Shown: piece after piece, positions 25,967 through 36,633 of the stretch | Layout: each line of letters starts with the position of its first letter | Position numbering within the stretch: the stretch's first letter is position 1 | From: Channa striata | Taxonomy: Eukaryota > Chordata > Actinopteri > Anabantiformes > Channidae | Direction of reading: 5' to 3' | Length of the DNA stretch: 64,000 bases | Assembly: GCA_033026295.1 (NCBI GenBank) | Contig: CM065185.1 | Location: 5,766,001-5,830,000 of the forward strand | Translations under genes and position numbers: made by a program | The notes under the pieces: generated by a model | Database searches by the model: none | The model's input: only the letters and a program-made list of their open reading frames with translations | Told to the model about the DNA's origin: nothing

Positions 25967-27334
25967 TCATCGTTCAGGCAGGTTGATGATTGGTACCCAC
26001 TGGTCCATACAGCGGCTCTCTCTGCAGAATAGACTAACTTTACTCAAAGCAGGGTCCATCCATGTTGTAGAGTCTGGGTTCTGAAAATAATACAAACAAA
26101 ATAAACTTTAATTACATTTTGGAAACATTTGTTTAGCCCTTTAAAAACAGCATCTACGTGAGCAAATACAAGGTATTTCCCACTACTGAAATTCCTCAGA
26201 AATGATTAGGGAGGAGTCAAACATGTTTATGAAATGCACAAGAACAAGTACTGACAAGTTCTCCCCTGGATTATCAGTTTCACTTATGTGCACAGGATTT
26301 AAAATCTTGTAAATATCACAACAATATGTAGCTGGGAAACAAATAGATTTGTGGGATAAGACACTTACAGTGACCAGGACACAGTGTAGGTCTATAGGTT
26401 CATCTCCACTCTGTTTCCCCCCTACGCTCAGTATTTCTGCCAGGCGCTGCGTGTTGTTGACTCTCAGGATGTTGATGTCATTCTCACAGCAGAAAGCCTG
26501 GATGAGGGTGAAGTGGATCTGCAAGGCCACATCTTCTACATCTTCATCATCCGTAGCAAGGATGCACAAAACCACATTATCAGGGTCCCTGAAGAAGAAA
26601 ACGTACATACTTTGATTATTTAAATTCCCAACACAGCACAGTGTATAATGTCCTGCTATAAGTATGTCAAAGAAACATGGACGTTGGAGGCAGTTTTACT
26701 CTGTGGGATCAGTCTAATAACTGCCACTGGCTTAGTAAAGCAGTGCTACTGCATATAACGATATACTTACTCGTTGAGGGACTTGGCAGCTTCGTAAACA
26801 CCGACAGTGATGCAGCCCTGTGGTAGCGCAGAAGTCAGGACTTCTTCTAAAGCTTTCGCCACTGAATCCATCCTGCAGAACACAGAGGAGAGAAAAACGC
26901 TTTACAACTGGACCACCGTCTAATGTCTGGGTAATGCTAACACAGGTCCTAGCTGAGCACGTAGTTCAAGTTCGCTTCTTTAAAAAAAACACAAAAAAAA
27001 CTAACAAAAAGTCATAAACGTGGAGCCGTGGAAATTGAAAGTTGGTGTTTCATATTTTCGTGTACAGGCTGCTCGTGTTCTTCGTTCACCTACACCCGGG
27101 GTGAAGCGGTGTGTCGAGGAGTGACGAGCGTCTCGCGACTCGGTCCCAACGGTTCACAGACCAGCAGCAGAGTCACACGGAGCCGGTACATTCAGGGCAT
27201 GTCGGCTAACGGTGACGGCTGCATGTTACTAGCTAAAGCCGGTAAAATTCGCCTCGATTTTAGAGAATAAAAGTTATAATCCATATTCTTTACCTTGCTT
27301 GAGAGTAATCCCCACTTAGTTCCTCGAATGTCAT
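25967..27334 (-). CDS. gadd45a: Growth arrest and DNA-damage-inducible protein Gadd45a, complete spliced CDS (4 coding exons)
   Basis: Small acidic stress protein with the L7Ae/L30e/S12e fold. In vertebrates it binds PCNA, p21, CDK1-cyclin B and MAP3K4, linking DNA damage to arrest, repair and p38/JNK signalling. Exons in transcript order: 27294-27334, 26771-26872, 26369-26588 and 25967-26080 (41, 102, 220 and 114 nt; 158 residues plus stop; human is about 165). All introns are GT-AG. Residues 1-13 are MTFEELSGDYSQA; Arg14 and Glu48 are split by introns. Residues 49-121 carry DPDNVVLC, an acidic loop TDDEDVED (60-67) and the family signature IHFTLIQAFCCENDINILRV. The last exon ends DQWVPIINLPER. 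The start was chosen from the family MTxEE N-terminus and a purine at -3. In-frame ATGs also exist at 27341-27343 and 27383-27385. It converges on gng12. The gadd45aa/ab paralogue is not assignable. Confidence 0.96.
26219..26228. promoter_or_regulatory. gadd45a: Perfect p53 half-site (aaacatgttt)
   Basis: A palindromic decamer matching RRRCWWGYYY at all ten positions, 13 bp from the full candidate p53 element in the same intron. Such decamers occur by chance, so its weight comes from the clustering. Confidence 0.45.
26242..26261 (-). promoter_or_regulatory. gadd45a: Candidate p53 response element in gadd45a intron 3
   Basis: Two abutting decamers, gaacaagtac and tgacaagttc, each match RRRCWWGYYY at 9 of 10 positions, with intact CWWG cores and no spacer. 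A third, perfect half-site (aaacatgttt) lies nearby at 26219-26228. They sit between gadd45a coding exons 3 and 4. Mammalian GADD45A is known to carry its p53 element in the third intron, so both the sequence and the location agree. On the gene strand the site begins GAACTTGTC, close to the start of the human element (GAACATGTC, from memory). Confidence 0.65.
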
Positions 27335-27439
27335 ATTGTACATAAAATCCAAATCCGCCTTAGAGCGAAGATTACAGCCTATCATCTGGACACGCTCCTT
27401 AACGTTCGCCCACTTCGCTCCAACTGACAGATAAATCTG

Positions 27440-27560
27440 GAATCCTCACATTAAAACCGTTGGTGACGATGAAAGGCAAGCGAACATTGGCATAGCCGCG
27501 ATCATTGGTCGTATGCTAATTGTCGGGTCCGCTCTTAAGTGTGATTGGCCCAACAGCTAC
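27440..27560 (-). promoter_or_regulatory. gadd45a: gadd45a proximal promoter with CCAAT boxes and octamer-like site
   Basis: Three CCAAT boxes in gene orientation (attgg on the plus strand at 27486-27490, 27504-27508 and 27544-27548) flank an octamer-like atgctaat at 27513-27520. No TATA box is visible. Mammalian GADD45A promoters are known to use Oct-1 and CCAAT/NF-Y sites for p53-independent induction, so this arrangement fits. The transcription start probably lies a little downstream on the minus strand, around 27400-27450 (inference). Confidence 0.55.
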
Positions 27561-27842
27561 TAGAGGCGTGTCCCTTTTGACGGGGATTTTACCGTAACTG
27601 GCGCTCGCTGCTGGCCTTTTAACAATTGAGCAAAAAAAATACATGACTATTCAGTAGCGAAACATTTCTAGCAATTTCGTGCTAAATAACTTTTAGACAT
27701 TGACAACGTAACATTTAGTGGTAACCATTAAGTTAAAACCACCAAACCTTGCACAAAGACACAAGTAACCTCATTAAAGTATTTACTTCTGCTAGAGTAA
27801 CAACCTGAAATGAAAGAAAATGCAATTCAAGATAAAACTCAC

Positions 27843-28080
27843 CGACAGTGAATTCCTTATTGTTTCCACACTATTCCAGCGTCTTTAACGAAGTACTGAA
27901 TGTACTAGTATGTTGCTGCACTCGCTCACCCTCCCGGCCGCTCTGCACAGCGCAGCTCTCAGAACAGGCCATGTAGCAACAGCGTAGCAACGGGACGCTG
28001 CTCATAGGAGCTGCTCTCTGATTGGCCCGCTGCGGAGCGTTCCAAAACCTAGCGAAACCGCGCGAGAAGGATGGGAGCGT
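27843..28080 (-). promoter_or_regulatory. CpG-rich region with possible distal first exon (minus strand)
   Basis: A GC/CpG-rich block (about 27920-28080) contains a CCAAT box in minus orientation (attgg at 28021-28025) and a tandem gtagcaac direct repeat. Immediately downstream on the minus strand is a strong GTGAGT donor (27837-27842), so an exon of about 150 nt could end at 27843. It could splice to an acceptor-like cag just upstream of the gadd45a exon 1 region (near 27440). A short ORF starts at the ATG at 27970-27972 and runs 32 codons within it. It could instead be a bidirectional promoter. Confidence 0.4.
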
Positions 28081-28339
28081 GGAACCATCACCTGGATGAT
28101 CCCCGCTTTCGAAACTTTTTTCCTAGTTTACACTGACATGGACAATTAGTATGCATAATAATGACACTTGTGCAGTGGAGGAAGTAAGTGAGTATAAGTA
28201 GAAATACTACTAATGTACAATGTAAAAACATGAATATGTTTTTTTTCTTTCTTAATTCATTGACCATATGCAGCAGCAGAGAATCTGCAGTGTACTGCAA
28301 AAAGAATATCAAATACAGTATAAAAAACAAACTAAAATG

Positions 28340-28401
28340 AAAAAATAAGAATAAAAGTATGTCTAGAATGAAAAAATAAAAAATAAGAATAAAAGTATGT
28401 C
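28340..28401. repeat. Short tandem duplication, 23-bp unit
   Basis: A 23-base A-rich word ending agaataaaagtatgtc occurs at 28341-28363 and again at 28379-28401, an offset of 38 bp. This is a local duplication in AT-rich DNA. Confidence 0.85.
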
Positions 28402-28654
28402 ACATGTACGCAGTCATACAACCAATTGCACCATAGCGCAGTTTTATAGCTTTTTCCAGCTTATAAATATAAATTATTTAAAGGATTATAACAGCAGATA
28501 AATGAATTCACGGAGTTCTTACTTCTCCTTCAGACTGGATGGAGGAATGATATAGAGAAGATACAGGAGGGAGCGTGTCTGCTTTGGATGCTGTGCTGCC
28601 CCCTGGTGGCTGTAGTGAAACAACAGTAGGATTAAAGGGATTTTACAGAGCATC

Positions 28655-29095
28655 ATTCTGTCTTCATACACAGTGTTTATTGTGTACATATCCTATGCAC
28701 AATCACAAGCATATAAATTAAAATCGAATGGGTTTTATGGTTATATGTACACAGACATATACATACAAACTTAAATGAATGATATCACTCAGGGACAAAA
28801 CTGAACTAGTGTACTTTATACTTGACTGTGCGATGCATCATAAAAATGTGAGAGATCTGTCAAAGGGAAGTGTTTGAACATTTTACAATGTACATTCACA
28901 CTAGAGGGTCTGTTTTCTTTTAAGCTCTAAGCTTTCACTGTAGCACCTGTATGTCAGCAATGTCTATGTACATCACTAGTGACATCATATAAGATCTTAG
29001 ATAGGTGCCTTTGAAGTTTGTCTAAATAATCGTCAAGGAAACCAATGTTGCTTTTTTCCTTATAAGATGGGATAGTCAGTGTACAAGGTCAGTGT
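28655..29095 (-). other. Possible 3' UTR of the candidate gene ending at 29096
   Basis: Follows the TGA at 29096-29098 on the minus strand and contains the AATAAA at 28676-28681. It depends entirely on the candidate gene being real. Confidence 0.25.
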
Positions 29096-30864
29096 TCAGC
29101 TGTTGAGGTACACAGTGTTCTTACCGTGCTCTGAAGAACTATTGTCATCAGCACATCTGTGGAACACAGGAATTCCATAAATTACATCAATCTCAGCAGT
29201 AGATAATTCTTGGACCATCAAGCACATGTAAAACTGCCTCTACACCCTGTGAGGTTAAAAAAAATATTTATGTAAACTGTATTGTGTTAGATATATTCAG
29301 CTTTGAAATTAATAATTCGCAACAAATACAAAACATTTTTGCATGTCATGTTTAGATTGTAATAATTATTTGTATAAGCAAACATCTGATAAAATTTCAA
29401 AATAAACAGTTCTAATTTCTCTTTTACAGAAATCTATTAAACAGTCCTTAAGAAATTTCAAGTAATTAAATGAATAATTGATGCATTAAAAGCTCATATT
29501 GTAAATGAAATGAATGTGTGACTTAATATTTATGTCTGATTCAAAAGTCTACAATAGTTGTATGATAAAAATATTATAAACCATACCAATAGTATAACAC
29601 CGTATTGTGTTAGTTGCGACATAACCAGTCACATGCAGGTTTCAGTGTAACATTATGTACGGCCATGTACCTGTTTCAGTACTGTGCGTACTGTCAAAAT
29701 GACAATATTAAGTTTCAGTTTAGTGCAGTGCCCCATTCTGTGAACAAACATCACCATAGATGCCTGACATTCTAATTTCCAGTTTTGACCATGGTCTTTG
29801 TAAAAGTTTAACTTTTTCTCTCCTGACTGCTTTGTCCTTAGAGGCCACTGTATTGTAAGGTAAAGGTGAACAGCAACATACACGTTCCTGCACAGTCACT
29901 GTTACACAGGAAAGTGGCAGTGAAATACATCATCGTGGAAATAAGGAGCAAGCTAGACTATTAACAAATTACCACCTTTACAAAGTTTTCATGACAAGTT
30001 TAATCTTCTCATCACCCAACAGGAAGATTAATCGACTTGGAAACTGTCCAAAGCCACTGTGTGGTAGTGTGTGTCCAAAGCCAATGTTAGGGTTCAGTGC
30101 AAAGACTACATTCACGTTTAGTTATAATAGTACATCAATGAAAAATGATGCCAGACCAAAAACGGTGTTTGATGGGGACATAAATTTGTATGGCCTTTTA
30201 AATCTGCCTAATGATAGAGTTTGTGTACTCTGATTGACACAGTCGCTGTCAAGGAAATGTTGTTATGTATGTATGTCAATGATGTTATGTAGCAAGAGAG
30301 GACAAAATATTGTTATTAAAATAAAATTTAAAGCATGGTTTTAAACTAAACTATAAGTTTTGATAGCATGTGTCAAATTAACAGTGTTATTGTCCGTGTT
30401 TACATGTTACATCCTATTCATCTTTCACAAATCAGAAGCTCATAGTCGCGTCTTTCGTCCACAGTGGACAAGAGCAGCTCAGGTGGTTGAGTACATAGCA
30501 GATTTAGTAAAACTGCTGCTGACTCACTGCTGATTCTGCAGGTGAGGGTGAGGACGGCATGTGCCACGTCCACGACACATGGTGTTTCCATCCACCTGTT
30601 TTCATCTGCCATCCATGAGCGTCACTGGGAGGACATGACATGCGTTCAGTTCAAGACAGACACCCCTAGGTCCACTCCCACAGTTCATCTGAAGCAGATG
30701 CTGTGGTGTGAAACCTGTGAAGCTCTGTGGCGTTAGTTTGAGTCGCTCTCATTAGAATACCTCAGCTTCTTAGCAGCAGCATCTTCCTCTGTCTTTTCTA
30801 GACAAACAGGCCACAAGACGATGGAAAAATCTGTCCTTTTGTCCCCCATCACCACCATATAGTC
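29096..30864 (-). CDS. Candidate 3' end of an unrecognised gene (two exons, partial)
   Basis: Exon A 30761-30864 follows a good acceptor (gtttcag) and stays open for 34 codons, starting DYMVVMGDKRTDFSIV and ending AAAKKL, to an AG|GTATTC donor. Exon B 29096-29156 follows a strong acceptor (ttcctgtgttccacag) and reads CADDNSSSEHGKNTVYLNS then TGA. The phases agree: AG plus A makes an Arg codon. An AATAAA on the minus strand at 28676-28681 would close a 3' UTR of about 0.4 kb. I recognise no domain or family; the tail is charged and Ser-rich, as in many cytoplasmic tails. Upstream exons are not identified, and a SINE at 31259-31426 lies just 5'. The conservative alternative is chance splice-like signals in intergenic DNA. 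Confidence 0.3.
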
Positions 30865-31258
30865 CTGAAACCTGTTCTACGGTGTATGACTAAAAATCCT
30901 CAGGATAATCATCTCCTTCCTCTTCATCCTCCCCAACACTATCAGTTTCAGAGTGTGATTCCTCCGAAACAGGAGAACTGGCAGGATGTGCAATGTGAGG
31001 GGCAGTGTAATGAAAAGCGCGAGGAAGCAGGAGGATTAGCAAAAGGGGGATTGAAAGGAAAAGCAAGTATAAAGCCTGAAGATTAACAAGAAGAAAGCAA
31101 AAGCTTCAAGTACTTGCTGAAGGTCTAAAAGAGACCACCTGAGGGTTAAACATAATGTAAAAGTAAATACAAAGCTCAAGTTTTGCACCCACCCAAAAAG
31201 ACAAAAAAAAAAAAAAAAAGACATACACAAAGTTTCTATTCTCATTGCAGTTACAACT

Positions 31259-31426
31259 GGTCATTTAGCAGAAGTTTCTATCCAAAGCAACAGGTAACTA
31301 AACTTTAGACACTAGTGACTAAACTCTGGGGTTCAGTTTCTTGCCCAGGGACACTTCCACTTGTAGACGGCAGGAACGGGAGTCGAACCACTGACCCATG
31401 GACAACTGCTCTACAGCTGCCCACAA
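31259..31426 (-). mobile_element. tRNA-derived fish SINE, inverted and internally shortened
   Basis: Read on the minus strand, a tRNA-like head (box A-like tgtagagcagttg; box B ggttcgactccc, complement at about 31380-31388) is followed by a shortened body with tgggcaagaaactgaacccc. It ends with a tail related to ctttggatagaaacttctgc at 31261-31290. It resembles the plus-strand SINE at 63147-63379 but lacks part of the body. Confidence 0.75.
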
Positions 31427-31429
31427 CAA

Positions 31430-33500
31430 CATACACCTGCATCATCTGTGAACACAGCATCACATGCGTCATGCATTGTGATCATATGACAGAATGAGAT
31501 CATGTGATGATGCAGCCATGCTACGATAACAATCCCTGTTTATAGCTCTGGTAAGCACAGCTTGGTAACAATTTACCAGTTAGACCCCAGTAAACTGGTT
31601 GATGGTGGTGAACAGTAGAACATAAAAATAACAATCAAGTAATGTCAGAGCCACCCGCCCCAGTGATCAGGTTAATGCAAACTAACATGAAAAAAAGATG
31701 TGACGGTCTTCATTAATCAATTTATTACAGCAAAATGTGTAACTCATAGTTCTCTACAAAATGTATGTGGTGTCTCACTTTTTTATTTGAAGTGAATCTC
31801 CAATGTTAACAGAATTTAATTACTACACAGAATTATTATTAATTTTGCTTACTCTAGGGGGTCAAAATTCTTTTATTGTATTTATGGAACACATAGGCCT
31901 TTTTAACATTATTAACTAACTAACGATTAGAAAATAATCAGCAGTACTTTAGCATTGCATAATACCATTGAAGTATTGTTAGTCAAGGGAGTTTGAGTCC
32001 AACAAGATGTGATCAGTGTTTTTCTCAATTTTTAACACACCCTGAAAAACGTTCTGTCCCTAAATACTTTACATTTTGTATCTGGGTGATTTAAAAAATG
32101 GATTTGTTGCATGTTGATAAAAGTAAAATGCCTTTGACATCAGAACATCATCAGTTCTGTGATTTGTCCACCAGAGGGCGATAGATGCTTGATATTAGAT
32201 CACCATGTCCCCTGTCCCGTCCTGTTAGTGAATATGAGGAAACATGTACATGATCATCGCACATCGCTAGTGGCTTTAACTATTTTTATTAAAAGTGCAC
32301 ACCAAGCAGATCTGCTGCTGAGTTAATTCTCTCCTCAGCTGTTTTCTGGCACATACACAAAAATGTAGAAATGCCATTGGATAATAATAAAGGCCACACT
32401 AGTGTGAACAGTGGAAATGTATATATTGTTTAGATTATATTTTCTGAAAAATACAAAAAATTGCAATATCTTGGTTTGTTTTAAATTTAATTGAATTCAT
32501 TTATTTTTTAAACATGCACTTGTAGCACGCATATAAAGAAACATAAAACACACACTTTCACCTAGTCTAGATATTACTGGACTTTTGCTTTGCCACAGAC
32601 CTGTTGAAGGTGCGTTGTTTACTGTGCTACAAATAAAGATGCTTTTAAAAAACTTAAGGCCCTTTCGAGACACTGTGAAAATGTCTGATGATTATTACTC
32701 CATTCATTTAATATTTGTGATGACTTCCCACTTAACCATAAAGCTTATGTATATTTTATATTTGTATACAGCTTTGCAGATTTTGAGTTGCATGCATGTT
32801 CCTGCATCAGGTGCTTTTATATACACATACAATAACAGTTTGGTAATGTTATTTTGGAATAGAGGTTTTCAGTTTATACAGATCAATGAAATGAAAACAA
32901 TAAATTATGTAGGAGAAATCATTTTCAAATATACTGAAAATACATCATTTTTGAAAACTTTTTTTCTTGTTTAGACAAAAAAAGCCAAAAGAACTGAGCT
33001 AATTTTTACCTCAAAATTTTATTGACTTATATCATTAACAAATTAATCATTAAACATACAAATGTTGAATTATTCTAACTGATTATTTTAAACATTTCTA
33101 GGTAGATATTAGATATGTAGCATTACATTGTTTAATCTGCCTGCACAGTTAATTTCTACGTACACTTGTAACATCTCCCTAAAAATTAAAAAACACTTCT
33201 TTCAAGCTTTACCCAATAAACATAAAGATGACATTAAGAAGTGGAAAATGCAAGCAAATGCTCCTGTATCTATCTGTCCTGGCTACAATTGATCAGGAGA
33301 CATTTTCTAATAATGTACTTTTCTTTGCAAACTTAACACGCACCCACTACTGGGAGAAAAATGGGACAAGGTGTGCAAGCTGGAAGCTTTAAGACCGTGT
33401 GACAACCGTGATAAATGCAGCAGGCGCTGACACGGCTATGGAGAAAGACAAAAGATACCTTTGTCTTGTCACAATAATCCTAATCTGTTTGAAGATGGGG
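31430..33500. other. AT-rich intergenic DNA, no gene seen
   Basis: Low-GC sequence with T/A-rich runs. The 129-codon plus frame at 32585-32974 is AT-driven with hydrophobic low-information content and no splice or family support. Confidence 0.55.
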
Positions 33501-33599
33501 CCACATTAGAGGAGAGGAAAGAAAAAAAAACACAGCAAGGGAAGCAGATTCCTGGTCAGCAGTGATAAATGTTAGTACATCAGAAACGAGGCTCAGTAT

Positions 33600-34560
33600 G
33601 ATGTTTCTCTCTAATGGCGTGATTGCTCAATTAATTCTGTGGCCCGTTCTTTGCCGGCCCCCTTTAATGTGGAAACAGCTATATTTTCTCCCAGATTAGT
33701 ATAGATACAGGCTGACAGTCTGCACTGCTCAAGGTATTTGGGAGGTATAATTCATTCATAATGCCACAATGCGCCCCATCTATCATCTCAGGTTTTTCAT
33801 CCGCTCACTTGCCGCTCGCTCCCTTCTCTCATTCCAAGCTCCTGGCTCTTTTGGGGCAGGTGGGTGGAGGTGGCTGAAGGGGGACTACACTTGTACACCC
33901 GTATGGTGTATGTGTGTGTTTGTATGTGTGCATGCATATATGTGATTTAGCAATGTGAGACTGAGATGTGAGAGGTGTTAGGATATGAAGTGTGTGTGTT
34001 TTCGGGGGCACGTGGGGTGGTGGGGCATGCAAGGTTGCGAGGTCGGCAGCTTCTCTTCTTCTGATGAATTAGCTGGCATATGCAAGCGATGAATAACCTG
34101 GCAATGAGAGTCAATTATCCAAAGAAGGAAAAAAAAAGAAAAACGAAACACGGGCCCTGGACTTATGGCCCCAGGGCCCCTTTTCCAATTCAGAGAGTGA
34201 TTTTCCCAAAATGTAGAGGGGAAGAGAAGCAGCCTTGAAGGAGTGAGGGTGGGATGATGAGGAGCTGAAAAAAGAGAGAATGAATGAAACTACAGTACGT
34301 ATGTGTGTGTCCCCATCGCACCCTCCTCACCTTTTTTTCTCCATCAGTCTCTCCCCCCGATCAAATCCAGAAGGCAAAGTGCAGTGTGAAAATGCAAAAA
34401 GCTATTATCGGGCCTTCAGAGTGCACAAATGCCACTTATGATGGATGAGTGTGGGATTTAGAAAGGCCTCCTGTCAAACAACGGCCATTTCCCCTCTTTA
34501 ACTGACCCTCTCTTTTTCCTCGCATGTCTCTTGTATCAAAACTGTATCAGGCCCCTGGTT
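33600..34560. promoter_or_regulatory. Block resembling conserved non-coding elements
   Basis: Flanked by AT-rich DNA, this block has balanced composition and dense, non-repetitive words typical of vertebrate enhancers: the hairpin at 34152-34179, ggcctaagtggg near 34568, and a run at 34376-34445 (aaagctattatcgggccttc). No open frame explains it. The call rests on texture only; no alignment was possible. Confidence 0.3.
34152..34179. repeat. GC-rich perfect hairpin gggccctgg/ccagggccc
   Basis: Nine-base arms pair perfectly around a 10-base loop inside a block that looks like conserved non-coding DNA. A paired transcription-factor site or chance palindrome are both possible. Confidence 0.75.
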
Positions 34561-35364
34561 GAATTAGGCCTAAGTGGGAAGAATTTGTATTATACAGAAG
34601 TGGGTGTGCACACATACTCCCCTGCTGTTTTTGCCATTTAATTTCTAACCTTTGTCATGGGGGAGAGGGGAAAAGCGAGTATTTGTGCTTCATAATATTT
34701 CTGAGAACAAGAGGAAATGTGTAGTGGTCACCTCATAAGCTGTCCGAATGATACTGATCAGGAGCAGGAACTATGAGGTTACCACATAAATGAGGAAAAG
34801 AGGGAAACATCCAAGATATGAATTGAAAGCAAAGTGCAACGTTAAGAGAGGAGAATTCAAGAGAGAGAGACAATAACTCATTTTATCCACTATATTACTT
34901 CCAAAGATGCAAATCCAAATCACTGGCTGAAACTGGCCGTAAGTGTCTTTAAGAGTTGCCTTTGATAGACCAATTTAATCACAATAGTTGGACTCACAGT
35001 GTAACCAAACTGCTTTAAGAAGAAGAGGATAATATAAGCTTCATCTAAATCCTAAACTTTCTCACTGCCAATAGAAAACAAAATACCGTTAACAAAAGAT
35101 TGGCTGCAGACATACAGTCAAGTGAGTTAAAGGTTGGAGAGAGTTTTATGTGAGATGGAAATGAGGGATGTAAGAATAAAACAAAAGACAATCATATCCT
35201 AAGTTTTAGCTGGCACCATGAGGGGCCTGTGCAAAAAGTATTATGAGAGTAATGCTCCATTCATGCAAACCTCAAAAATGAAGCCTTGAAATAATTCTCA
35301 GCTTCAGAAGGAAAGAAATTCTGCAAAGAAATGTCATGTGAATGATGCGTAAAAAAAATAATAA

Positions 35365-35398
<34 letters not shown>
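35365..35398. repeat. (AT)n-(AC)n compound microsatellite
   Basis: Alternating AT passing into AC, about 34 bp. Confidence 0.9.
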
Positions 35399-35399
<1 letters not shown>

Positions 35400-36558
35400 G
35401 TGTGTGTTCTGACACCTGTCAGTCATGAGCAGCATGTGAACACCTGTCCACCACATCATTAAACTCACCAGATTTGTTCATGCTGTGGCTGATGTGCGCA
35501 ATGACAAATAAGACAGATCTATGGCATAAATATTATTTAATAAATAATCGATATAACAGGTTAATGCTTCTAACTTCTGCCAATCAAAACCTGCTGAAAA
35601 AAAAGACCAGACGGTAACCAGTAAGCACACACCTCATTTGGACAGAAGTGAAGCAGAGTGACAGGGCAGTGTGTGAAACATAAAGACTGATATTTCAGAA
35701 AAATGTTAAGGGCAACATCTAAGCAAATTAATAATTTCTTGTCTGGGTTAGTCAGTGTGATATCTCGCTGAGCATTTCATTCATCCTTATACCTAAAAAA
35801 TATATTTTTTTCCCAGTAACTGTACATGTTCAAAGACAATTCACCATCAACTGTAACACTGCACTTGCCATTAGAAACAGAAACTTTTGCAACGAGTTTT
35901 GACTCCCATAAAGACTCATCTGCTTCCTGGCTTTACTCTCAGCTTTCTTCTAGTCTTCAGTCATCCATGTCCTGCTGGTATAGAAGCGTATTTGAGCTAA
36001 CCTGCACTCACTGACCCCATTTTAAAGGCTTAATAATCTGAGGGAGCGTTCACATGTTGTAATTACTCACAGATGACACCAAGTATGGTGACGTCCTTTT
36101 GCGATGTCTTGATATTCAAATTAAGATCAAATTAATGAAGGTTCAATTTCTTAACATCTTAAAGATAAGTTTGTGTATCTATTTGAAGAGTTGTTCCACC
36201 AGCTACAGCTGGTCTCAGTACTACCACTCTGAAAGCCAGAAATTAGCAAATAGTTTAACCATTTCTGGCACAATTTGTAGTTTATTCTATATTATCTTTA
36301 CACAATTGTCTTTCCCCTACTAATTTCAATACAACTTTGTAGTCGTGTGTCCCTGCTACTCTCTAGATCACAGTTTTCCTCTGGGACCATCAGCCCCTTC
36401 ACTTCCTCTATTACCCCCTCACACACCCTTACATCCTCCTACACACACATCAGCTCCCTCCCACCCTGCGGCGACATGCGCTCCACAATGGAGAACAGAG
36501 TGGTTTGGGAAATGATGGCCATTTATAACTGCCTGACGCCATATCCCACCACTTCACA

Positions 36559-36560
<2 letters not shown>

Positions 36561-36630
<70 letters not shown>
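36561..36630. repeat. (CA)35 microsatellite
   Basis: Seventy uninterrupted bases of CA, among the longest pure dinucleotide runs in the window; likely polymorphic. Confidence 0.97.

Positions 36631-36633
<3 letters not shown>

Noticed and set aside
26183..26608. 141-codon continuous minus frame
   Set aside because: It is gadd45a exon 3 read through both splice sites; the part beyond the GT donor at 26368 is intron, as shown by the true last exon at 25967-26080.
31203..31219. Poly(A) tail of a processed retrocopy
   Set aside because: The adjacent SINE lies in the opposite orientation, and no gene-like sequence precedes the A-run on the plus strand.
32585..32974. 129-codon plus frame
   Set aside because: Very AT-rich; hydrophobic residues reflect base composition, with no splice sites or family signature.
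36561..36630. CRISPR-like or tandem array
   Set aside because: Pure CA dinucleotides without unit-spacer organisation; no CRISPR arrays occur anywhere in the window.
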